A stretch of DNA of 5,591 bases from assembly GCA_017617145.1 (NCBI GenBank), contig JAFZWX010000131.1:1-5591 (forward strand). The letters are read 5' to 3'. Positions 1-5,546 of the stretch are shown one piece after another. Numbering within the stretch: the stretch's first letter is position 1; each line of letters opens with the position of its first letter. Both the position numbers and the translations under genes were made by a program. The notes beneath the pieces are model-generated. The model was not told where the DNA came from and did not search any database. It worked only from the letters and a program-made list of their open reading frames with translations. The DNA is from Treponema sp. (GTDB taxonomy: Bacteria; Spirochaetota; Spirochaetia; Treponematales; Treponemataceae).

Positions 1-38
1 ACTGTAAGTTTTTTCTTTTCCTTCATCGTTAACCCCAT
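1..38 (-). CDS. Start of a divergent gene, possibly an IS transposase/integrase (partial)
   Basis: On the minus strand an ATG at 38-36 opens a frame that stays open to the window edge and reads MGLTMKEKKKLTV. It is preceded by AGAGGG (complement of 47-52) with an 8-nt spacer, a good ribosome binding site. A second in-frame ATG lies at 26-24. I see no convincing promoter for it. The short, lysine-rich beginning resembles the N-termini of DDE/integrase-core transposases as I remember them, and the direct repeats at 79-132 would suit an insertion-sequence end. Only 12 complete codons are visible, so the family is a guess; the start itself is better supported than the product. Confidence 0.4.
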   Translation of the reverse strand, partial: MGLTMKEKKKLT

Positions 39-78
39 GTTTTTTGCCCTCTGTTTTAATTTTCGGGCATTCTATTTG

Positions 79-132
79 GGTTAGATTTTGACGTGATTTA
101 CATGATTTTTTTCGGTTAGATTTAACGTGATT
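79..132. repeat. Two near-identical direct repeats upstream of the operon promoter
   Basis: GGTTAGATTTTGACGTGATT at 79-98 recurs as GGTTAGATTTAACGTGATT at 114-132, the same orientation with a one-base deletion and one substitution, offset by 35 bp. Two readings are possible. They may be transposase-binding repeats inside the end of an insertion sequence whose gene starts at 38 on the minus strand; IS21-like elements carry several such repeats near their tips. Alternatively they may be operator sites for a regulator of the promoter that begins 12 bp downstream. The first reading is slightly favoured because of the TGTCAA tip at 150-145 on the minus strand. Confidence 0.7.
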
Positions 133-144
133 CAATGCGTCTCA

Positions 145-172
145 TTGACATATAGAGTAAATGGGTTATAAT
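145..172 (+). promoter_or_regulatory. Consensus sigma-70/sigma-A promoter driving the RiPP operon
   Basis: A perfect -35 box TTGACA (145-150) and a perfect -10 box TATAAT (167-172) are separated by 16 bp. Transcription should start near 179, giving a 5' leader of about 55 nt before the ATG at 236. It is the only strong promoter seen ahead of the five genes, which have no gaps large enough for internal promoters outside coding sequence. The -35 box coincides with the possible tip of an insertion sequence lying to the left. Confidence 0.8.
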
Positions 173-220
173 AAATATGAGTTAAGTGACTGATTTATTG
201 TACGCTAGAAATCGTTTTGG

Positions 221-228
221 AGAGGAGG
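221..228 (+). promoter_or_regulatory. Ribosome binding site of the methyltransferase gene
   Basis: AGAGGAGG lies 7 nt before the ATG at 236. It decides the start: the longer frame beginning with TTG at 230 would leave only 1 nt after the Shine-Dalgarno sequence and is therefore not the start used. Confidence 0.85.
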
Positions 229-235
229 CTTGTAT

Positions 236-1084
236 ATGAAAGAGCCTGACTTACAATATTTAAGTTCGTTTTCTCAAAAAGAAGAAAAGATTTCTTCAAT
301 GAATGGTTGGTTTGATTCGTTTTCATTAACTATCTTTGATATTTTACTTAATTTACAATCAAATAATGAAATTTTTGGTAATATTTTAGAAATAGGAGTT
401 TGGGAAGGAAAATCAGCATCAACTTTTGTTGATATGCTTCAAGATAGGGAAAAAATCTTTCTTATAGACCCCATATTAAAAAAGAAAAAAGATATAATTA
501 TCACAAACTTTAATAAAATAATTGACATATCTGATGAAGATTTTTTGTTTTTTGAAATGACATCAGAGGATTTCAAAACGAAAATACTCACTAAAGATAT
601 AATACATTCTTTTCGTTTTATTCATATAGATGGAAATCATACAGCAGAAGATATTTACAAAGATTTAGAATTAGCAGACTTATTATTGCTTGATAATGGA
701 ATAGTTGCCATAGATGATTTCTTCAATATGGCTTATCCTCAAATAACAGAAGCTTTGTTGTATTATATTTTTTCAAATCCATATAAATTCAGAATCTTTT
801 TATGTGGATATAATAAAGTCTATTTATGTAGGCCTAGTATGTTTTCAAAATATTATACTTATGTCGTCTCATACTTTCAGAAAGAATTTCGTAATAGAAA
901 CAAACAGGTATCTATCAATAAAACATCTTCGCTCGGAGATTCTTTTATTATTTCATTAACAGATTTTCATTTAGGTGATTGCAATGAAAAAGGAATACGT
1001 GGTCCTGATTGGCAAAAGAATAATATTGAAATAATTGCAGATATAAATACAGGAGAGGAGGTTCGTAAGTATGAATCAAATTGA
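236..1084 (+). CDS. Class I SAM-dependent methyltransferase (Methyltransf_24/TylF-like), RiPP tailoring candidate
   Basis: This 282-residue cytosolic enzyme should transfer a methyl group from S-adenosylmethionine. Visible in the sequence are the glycine motif I LEIGVWEGKS (51-60), an acidic residue ending strand 2 (D78 in FLIDP) that would hold the SAM ribose, FIHIDGNHTAEDIYKDL (128-144), and AIDDFF (158-163). The D132, H135, D160 and D161 pattern is typical of the Methyltransf_24 and TylF/MycF-like families, where equivalent acidic residues can bind a divalent metal. There is no signal peptide or membrane segment. It is the first gene of the operon and its last 14 nt overlap the precursor gene, so expression of the two is coupled. 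By position it probably methylates the peptide or a residue after radical SAM modification; the target atom (O, N, C or S) cannot be told. The tail (about 200-282) is less conserved and might recognise the substrate. The fold assignment is firm; the peptide substrate is inferred from context. Confidence 0.85.
   Translation: MKEPDLQYLSSFSQKEEKISSMNGWFDSFSLTIFDILLNLQSNNEIFGNILEIGVWEGKSASTFVDMLQDREKIFLIDPILKKKKDIIITNFNKIIDISDEDFLFFEMTSEDFKTKILTKDIIHSFRFIHIDGNHTAEDIYKDLELADLLLLDNGIVAIDDFFNMAYPQITEALLYYIFSNPYKFRIFLCGYNKVYLCRPSMFSKYYTYVVSYFQKEFRNRNKQVSINKTSSLGDSFIISLTDFHLGDCNEKGIRGPDWQKNNIEIIADINTGEEVRKYESN
1051..1061 (+). promoter_or_regulatory. Strong ribosome binding site of the precursor peptide gene
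   Basis: AGGAGAGGAGG, inside the 3' end of the methyltransferase gene, ends 9 nt before the ATG at 1071. It is the longest Shine-Dalgarno match in the window and the main evidence, with the cluster context, that the short frame 1071-1241 is translated. Confidence 0.85.
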
Positions 1085-1241
1085 AATGGAATCGATCGTA
1101 GAGAATTCGGTAAATGAAATTTTAAGTTTTTTTAACGATTTAACTATTTCTAGTGATGGAGATATTATGGATGTAAATTGTGATCCAAATGGTCCAGGAT
1201 GTATCCATTTTAATTGTTGGGGATGTCCTACTCTCTGTTAA
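1071..1241 (+). CDS. Cys-rich RiPP precursor peptide (56 aa)
   Basis: This small gene starts 14 nt inside the methyltransferase gene, has the strongest ribosome binding site of the operon and stops (TAA 1239-1241) one base before the first radical SAM gene. The product has two parts. Residues 1-36 are acidic and Cys-free, with a helix-prone stretch MESIVENSVNEILSFFNDL (6-24), as expected of a leader bound by the maturases. Residues 37-56, CDPNGPGCIHFNCWGCPTLC, contain all five cysteines (C37, C44, C49, C52, C56; spacing C-x6-C-x4-C-x2-C-x3-C), a Gly/Pro-rich turn, W50 and a Cys as last residue. There is no Gly-Gly cleavage site. Radical SAM/SPASM enzymes commonly link Cys sulphur to another residue (sactipeptides, ranthipeptides), so thioether crosslinks are the leading guess; C-C links at H46, F47 or W50 are possible. 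I do not recognise a named precursor family. Cleavage near residue 36 is inferred only from the composition change. The role as substrate rests on context and composition. Confidence 0.85.
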   Translation: MNQIEMESIVENSVNEILSFFNDLTISSDGDIMDVNCDPNGPGCIHFNCWGCPTLC

Positions 1242-1242
1242 T

Positions 1243-2535
1243 ATGATATGGTCTGTTAGAAATAAAATTGTTTTAAGTTCTCATGGATTCCTATTATATA
1301 TAGGTAATTCTTGTAGTCTCTTGAAATTGTCTTTTCAGCAGCTCTTGTCAATAATGTTGTTTATTATATTTAAGACAAAAGGAGTTTTTAAACAAGATGA
1401 TTTTAAGTTATTGCAAAAAACAGGAGCTATTTTAGATAGTGAAGAAACATTTCTTAATTCTATACGAATGTTAGAAAATAGATTTAGGGCAAGTTACAGA
1501 GGATTTGATTTAACAATTTGTATTTCAGAGTCATGTAATTTTTCCTGTAGATATTGTTATGAAAAAACTGAAAAGAAAACTTGTATTATTTCATATAAAG
1601 TAATTGATAGACTTATAGATAACTTAAAACAACAAGAAAATACATTTTCATCTATACATATTACCCTTTATGGTGGAGAACCTTTATTGTCTATAGATAG
1701 AATTCTATATCTACATAATAAATTAAAGTCGTTAAATAAAAAATTGTTTTATTCTATGATAACAAATGGATATTTATTATCTTTAGAAAATTATAAAGTT
1801 TTATTGAAATTACCTATAGACAAGTATCAGATAACAATTGATGGCTTTCAAAATAGTCATAATTTTAATCGCCCGCATAAGCATAAATTTGACACATATT
1901 CTGTTATATTAAGAAATCTTACAGATATTTATAATTTCTGTAAACAAAATGAGATGCAACCAAATATAACAATCAGAGTAAATATAGATAAGCGTAATGC
2001 TGAAACATTCGTTGATTTTTATAAATATATCAATTCTACATTCTCAAACTGTTTTTCTATAAATTCTGCTTTTATTGAGGATTACAATAAAAGAAATAAT
2101 CCGAATATTTTATCAACTAGACAAAGGATAAAGTTTTGTTTAAGAAATTTTTCGAATAATATATATGAAACTCGTTATTTACCTCATGTTTTTAATCGTT
2201 TAAATTACTGTTGTGCGACATTGTCTAAATCTATAGTTATAGATGCACACGGTAATGTATATAAGTGTTGGACTGATATAGGCATCAAGAAAAGAGTCAT
2301 TTTTAATGTATTTTCTCCAAGAAATAGAAATTTGGTTTTGGAGTCCCAGTATTATATTGCACCAGACCCATTATATGATAAGAAATGTAAACATTGCTTT
2401 TTGCTTTTTTCTTGTTATGGTGGTTGTCCCAGAAATATAGTTGATAAGAAATCTAGAAATTGCACTTTAGCAAAATATAGACCAAAACAATTTTTAGAAG
2501 CACTTTATAATAGGAGGATAAAAAATGAAAATTAA
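1243..2535 (+). CDS. Radical SAM/SPASM peptide maturase 1
   Basis: A 430-residue enzyme expected to modify the precursor by 5'-deoxyadenosyl radical chemistry. It has an N-terminal region (1-85) that probably holds a small leader-binding winged-helix-type domain. The radical SAM cluster motif is C98-x3-C102-x2-C105, with Y104, Y106 and E107. The SAM-binding segment is YGGEP (143-147), followed by TNG (174-176) and ITIDG (197-201). A complete C-terminal SPASM domain follows: C323/C324, G337, C342, C382-x2-C385-x5-C391-x3-C395 and C407, which would bind two auxiliary Fe-S clusters. Start choice: the frame stays open upstream to GTG 1180, but that part lies inside the precursor gene in another frame and has no ribosome binding site. 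ATG 1243, one base after the precursor stop, is preferred. No Shine-Dalgarno sequence precedes it, so translation likely depends on ribosomes finishing the precursor. The exact crosslink made cannot be read from the sequence. The enzyme class is certain; the substrate is inferred from adjacency. Confidence 0.93.
   Translation: MIWSVRNKIVLSSHGFLLYIGNSCSLLKLSFQQLLSIMLFIIFKTKGVFKQDDFKLLQKTGAILDSEETFLNSIRMLENRFRASYRGFDLTICISESCNFSCRYCYEKTEKKTCIISYKVIDRLIDNLKQQENTFSSIHITLYGGEPLLSIDRILYLHNKLKSLNKKLFYSMITNGYLLSLENYKVLLKLPIDKYQITIDGFQNSHNFNRPHKHKFDTYSVILRNLTDIYNFCKQNEMQPNITIRVNIDKRNAETFVDFYKYINSTFSNCFSINSAFIEDYNKRNNPNILSTRQRIKFCLRNFSNNIYETRYLPHVFNRLNYCCATLSKSIVIDAHGNVYKCWTDIGIKKRVIFNVFSPRNRNLVLESQYYIAPDPLYDKKCKHCFLLFSCYGGCPRNIVDKKSRNCTLAKYRPKQFLEALYNRRIKNEN
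2512..2517 (+). promoter_or_regulatory. Ribosome binding site of the DUF4932-like gene
   Basis: AGGAGG lies 7 nt before the ATG at 2525, inside the 3' end of maturase 1. It fixes the start, giving an 11-nt overlap with the upstream gene. Confidence 0.8.
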
Positions 2536-3445
2536 CTATGTAATTGATGAACGGATAGAATTCTTTTCATCTCTTCTTACAGTAAATGATTACTGGAATT
2601 TTTTAGCTAAGAAATTTTGGGGAAAAGAAATGATGCATCATCCATATAAGGATGATGTTATTAACTTCTTTTCCAAATTTAAGACAGATGATGTATTTTC
2701 TTTTCTAGAAACCTTTTGTGCTAGTTTACATGATTTTTCTGTTTTATTGGAGATTCCTTTTTTAATCTCACTGAATGAAACAGATGTTTCTCTGAAAAAC
2801 GAAACGCTTGAAAAACTCAAACAAAATGAAAGTTTTGAAAAACTTGTCGTCCTAATAAGAGACTTGTATGAAAAATCAAATTATAACAAGTTTTTTTCAA
2901 CTTTGAACAAATCTCAGTTTGATTTATCTACTGAATCTAAAAACAATATTGAGAAAGATTTGGAGTTCCTGCAATCGTATACTTCTATACCTCTTGAAAG
3001 TGTTGATATATATATGGCACCATTAATACTTGGAAATTTCTTAATACCATTGTTTTCATCAAAAATATCAATTGCAATAAGTCCTATTGATTATCAAGAC
3101 AGATATGTATGGGGGAAACCAGAGGAGTATATTTTGAAGTCTGTTATACAAAACATATCTGATTTGGAAATTGAGAAAATAAAGAACAGATTAATTGAGC
3201 AGCAAGAAAAATTTGTTTGCACTATTCCGTATTATAATACCACAGAATCAATTGTCGCTAATTTGTTAAGCAGAATTATTCTAATAAGATTAAAAACTCT
3301 TTTTTATAAAGAAGATGCAGATTCTTTATTAAAAATCGAAGTTCAGAATTTTCCAGACATCAAAATATACTATGAACGATTAATTAAAAACGAAGAGAAT
3401 GGAAAATTTAATTTGGATTGTATTGATAAAGTATTTCTTGATTAA
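2525..3445 (+). CDS. DUF4932-like protein lacking the HExxH zinc motif; possible pseudo-protease partner
   Basis: A 306-residue soluble protein with no signal peptide or clear membrane helix. From memory of the family, its layout follows DUF4932 proteins, which are putative metallopeptidases. It opens with KINYVIDERIEFFSSLL (2-18), then YKDDVINFFSKFKTDDVFSF (41-60), a FSVLLEIPFLISL segment (71-83), LVVLIRDLYEKSNYNKFF (107-124) and a region resembling the strand block before the active site (about 155-197). Where those proteins carry HExxH followed by a further H/N-P pattern, this one reads YILKSVIQNISDLE (202-215), with SVIQN (206-210) in the HExxH place. There is no HExxH anywhere in the protein. 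If the relation is right, it is a catalytically dead homologue, perhaps a scaffold or peptide-binding partner for the maturases. It lies between the two radical SAM genes and overlaps the first. The family assignment is moderate and unverified; it could instead be an unrelated helical protein unique to this cluster type. That it is a real gene is well supported. Confidence 0.8.
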   Translation: MKINYVIDERIEFFSSLLTVNDYWNFLAKKFWGKEMMHHPYKDDVINFFSKFKTDDVFSFLETFCASLHDFSVLLEIPFLISLNETDVSLKNETLEKLKQNESFEKLVVLIRDLYEKSNYNKFFSTLNKSQFDLSTESKNNIEKDLEFLQSYTSIPLESVDIYMAPLILGNFLIPLFSSKISIAISPIDYQDRYVWGKPEEYILKSVIQNISDLEIEKIKNRLIEQQEKFVCTIPYYNTTESIVANLLSRIILIRLKTLFYKEDADSLLKIEVQNFPDIKIYYERLIKNEENGKFNLDCIDKVFLD

Positions 3446-3448
3446 ATA

Positions 3449-5071
3449 ATGAATGATTCTCTAAAAAATAGATTCTTTTCGTTTTCAACAGAAAAAAATT
3501 GTTATGTTTATGACAAATTTTCAAATTCAATAAATAGAATTGATAAAGATTTGTTTATTGAATTTGAAAATGGAAATTTTGATACAGACACTTATTCCTC
3601 TAAAGAGAAAGAACAGAAACTTGCTTTTTTCCTTAATCAGAAGGAACCTGTTTTTTCGTTTCATCCAGATGAAAAGTGTTATGTCTCAATAAATTTATCA
3701 TCTTCTTGCAATATGAATTGTTCTTATTGTTTTAAAGTTAATCAATCAAGAATTAAAAAAGATACTTTAGAAGAAATTTTTAATTATGTGACAGAGGAAT
3801 ATTATCCAAATGCGAAAGAGTTTGTTTTTAGCGTAGGATATTCTAGTGAACCGTTTTTAGATTTAGAGCTCATTGATTACCTTGATGAATTAATCGCAAA
3901 AAAAGAAGGGTTTTTAATCCATGATGAAGATTTTATTTCTGTTACACCAGAAGAAGTATTAATAAAGTTACTGGATTTATGTGGACAAGATGCTAAACTC
4001 ATAATTAATCAGGAAAACTGCATAGAATCAATTAATACAATTTTAGAAAATATCGATATCAATTTATTTTTGGATGATAGTTTCTTAAAAAAAATAAGTG
4101 CTTTCTACTATAATTTCCTTGAGATTTCCAGAGTTTTATGTAAATCAAAAAGGGTTCAAATTAATCGTAGAATAGTTGAACAATTATTTTATGGAAAAAT
4201 TAAAATTTTTGATTGCAAACAATATTATACTATTTGTTTTATGACTAATGGTTTTAATATTTCACCAAGAATTATCAATTATTTAAAGATGAGACTGCTA
4301 AACAATATATGTATAAGTTTAGATGGGAGTAAAGAAATTCATGATTTATATCGCAAAGATCAAAAAGGTTCCGGTACTTATGATAAAATTATTAAGAATA
4401 TAACATTATTGCAAAAAAGTGGAATTGAAGTATATGTTTCATGCGTTATTACTCCTAATTCTATTAATCTGATTGAAATTTTTGAGCACTTATTATCCAT
4501 CGGAATAGTAAAAATTGATTTTCACTATATGAGAAATGTTAAAATTGAAAAATGTTTTACGGTAGAATCTATTGAATTATTGAATATGGAAATAAATAGA
4601 TTATATAAAAAACTCAAAAATGATTTACAAATGAATGATTATCGTTTGTTAAAGGCTTTGATAGATAGTAAATTGTTCTTTTTCTTACGATTAATTGTAA
4701 AAAGACAATTTAATTTATCAAGATGTAAGTGGGGTTATGAAATTATTTTTGACACAAAGGGAAATATATATCCATGCCAGTATATGTTGAGATTTCCAGA
4801 AAAAAAACTTTCGCATTATATGGATAGTCGCAGATTAAGTGAAATTCAAAAGCCTATTTATTCTAATGAACTGGATAATTGTAAAACATGCTGGGCTGAA
4901 TACATATGTGGAGGAACTTGTCATTATAGTTCTTATGTAGAAGAAGGTGATATATACAAGACTAATAGAGTTGAATGTAAATATAATAAAAACCTAATAA
5001 TTAATACTCTGGACTTTTGTATTTTTTTAATTGAGAATAATTTATATAAACAAGTATCTGAGTTTCTTTAA
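3449..5071 (+). CDS. Radical SAM/SPASM peptide maturase 2 with enlarged core
   Basis: A 540-residue radical SAM enzyme, clearly different from maturase 1. An N-terminal segment (about 1-75, with NCYVYDKFSNSINRI at 17-31) precedes the cluster motif C87-x3-C91-x2-C94 (Y93, F95). A variant YSSEP (131-135) replaces GGEP, and TNG (266-268), ISLDGSKEIHDLYR (289-302) and the GTYDKIIKNI run (309-318) are typical of SPASM-type enzymes. The SPASM domain is complete: C426, G438, C443, C478-x2-C481-x5-C487-x3-C491 and C510. Between SEP and TNG there are about 131 residues, against 27 in maturase 1, so roughly 100 extra residues (about 154-257) sit inside the core. The start ATG follows the previous stop after 3 nt without a Shine-Dalgarno sequence, so translation is probably coupled. 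It likely performs a second modification on the same precursor or acts together with maturase 1. The enzyme class is certain; its reaction is unknown. Confidence 0.93.
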   Translation: MNDSLKNRFFSFSTEKNCYVYDKFSNSINRIDKDLFIEFENGNFDTDTYSSKEKEQKLAFFLNQKEPVFSFHPDEKCYVSINLSSSCNMNCSYCFKVNQSRIKKDTLEEIFNYVTEEYYPNAKEFVFSVGYSSEPFLDLELIDYLDELIAKKEGFLIHDEDFISVTPEEVLIKLLDLCGQDAKLIINQENCIESINTILENIDINLFLDDSFLKKISAFYYNFLEISRVLCKSKRVQINRRIVEQLFYGKIKIFDCKQYYTICFMTNGFNISPRIINYLKMRLLNNICISLDGSKEIHDLYRKDQKGSGTYDKIIKNITLLQKSGIEVYVSCVITPNSINLIEIFEHLLSIGIVKIDFHYMRNVKIEKCFTVESIELLNMEINRLYKKLKNDLQMNDYRLLKALIDSKLFFFLRLIVKRQFNLSRCKWGYEIIFDTKGNIYPCQYMLRFPEKKLSHYMDSRRLSEIQKPIYSNELDNCKTCWAEYICGGTCHYSSYVEEGDIYKTNRVECKYNKNLIINTLDFCIFLIENNLYKQVSEFL

Positions 5072-5351
5072 TAGGTATTCCCCCTTGCCCCCAATTGCGC
5101 TCCGCATCTAAGCGTTGCAGGAAGAAAAAGGAGAAGCGTAGCTTTGTAGCAAGAAGAAAAGATATGCGTTGCTTGCAACGTATAAAAAGCTTATCCGTTG
5201 CGAAAGCGTTGCTTGATTTGATTAAGTTTGAATTATATTTGTTTATTTCTGAATGTGTTTGAATTGCTTATCTTTTAAATATTTATTTAGCAACGCTTAT
5301 TCCTAAGAAATTAAAATTATTTTTATATGTAATATAAGAGTAAATGAAAAA
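5072..5351. repeat. Non-coding 3' region with recurring GCGTTGC/GCAACGC motif
   Basis: I see no supported gene in this stretch. The 7-mer GCGTTGC occurs at 5112-5118, 5166-5172 and 5206-5212, and again at 5371-5377 just beyond. Its complement GCAACGC is at 5290-5296, with partial copies CGTTGCG (5196-5202) and GCAACG (5175-5180). Copies 5164-5172 and 5175-5183 form a near-perfect palindrome that could fold as a hairpin but has no T tract. The segment begins with an unusually C-rich run (5080-5092) in otherwise A+T-rich DNA. It looks like dispersed repeat material or decayed element ends between the operon and the right-hand mobile gene. Confidence 0.6.
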
Positions 5352-5383
5352 AACGCATATAAGAGTATATGCGTTGCTTTTAT
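5352..5383 (+). terminator. Intrinsic terminator, probably the end of the operon transcript
   Basis: AACGCATATA (5352-5361) pairs perfectly with TATATGCGTT (5366-5375) around the tetraloop AGAG, followed by GCTTTTATTT. An A tract at 5347-5353 precedes the stem, so it could also stop minus-strand transcription coming from the right. It lies about 280 bp after the last stop codon, and no better terminator is seen between them. Confidence 0.7.
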
Positions 5384-5511
5384 TTAAAGTCAGAAAATGA
5401 AACTTTTAGACCGCTCCGCGCGCTCTCCCCGCAAGTTTTGAAAATCATCACGGGGCTGTCCTACAAGTAATTTACACTTCAACAAAGGACAGCCTTTTTT
5501 GACTTTAAATA
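5381..5511. repeat. 131-bp segment bounded by 17-bp inverted repeats (MITE-like or structured element)
   Basis: TATTTAAAGTCAGAAAA (5381-5397) is the inverted copy of TTTTTTGACTTTAAATA (5495-5511) with one mismatch. Between them lie further complementary pieces: AAACTT (5400-5405) with AAGTTT (5433-5438), CCCCG (5427-5431) with CGGGG (5451-5455), and the 9-bp hairpin at 5454-5494. The interior is markedly GC-rich around 5411-5432. No reading frame of note is inside. It may be a small non-autonomous element, the relic end of an insertion sequence, or a structured 3' region of the minus-strand gene at the right edge. Confidence 0.5.
5454..5500 (+). terminator. Hairpin with T tract (terminator-like)
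   Basis: GGCTGTCCT (5454-5462) pairs perfectly with AGGACAGCC (5486-5494), followed by six T (5495-5500). The 23-nt loop is long for an intrinsic terminator. The GGGGCTGTCC-type sequence also resembles terminal inverted repeats of some insertion sequences, so it may be an element end rather than a dedicated terminator. Confidence 0.45.
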
Positions 5512-5546
5512 GGATTTTGAGTTTTTTTGATGGTCGTTTTTTTCTT

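Noticed and set aside
178..196. A third copy of the upstream direct repeat
   Set aside because: The match (GAGTTAAGTGACTGATT) needs gaps and several mismatches and lies downstream of the -10 box; it is not convincing.
230..235. TTG start 2 codons upstream of the methyltransferase ATG
   Set aside because: It lies 1 nt from the AGAGGAGG ribosome binding site, too close for initiation; ATG 236 has the right 7-nt spacing.
1180..1242. 21-residue N-terminal extension of maturase 1 from GTG 1180
   Set aside because: It overlaps the precursor core in another frame, has no ribosome binding site and adds residues unlike a maturase start; ATG 1243 directly after the precursor stop is better.
2638..2820. 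60-residue minus-strand frame inside the DUF4932-like gene
   Set aside because: Low-complexity Ser/Lys-rich shadow frame with no ribosome binding site or recognisable motif, antisense to a well-supported gene.
5164..5183. Palindrome ATGCGTTGC-TT-GCAACGTAT as the operon terminator
   Set aside because: No T tract follows it on the + strand; the hairpin at 5352-5375 is the better terminator.
5164..5262. 32-residue frame starting at ATG 5164 as a possible second small peptide
   Set aside because: It is built largely from the GCGTTGC repeat palindrome, has no ribosome binding site and no precursor-like leader or core.
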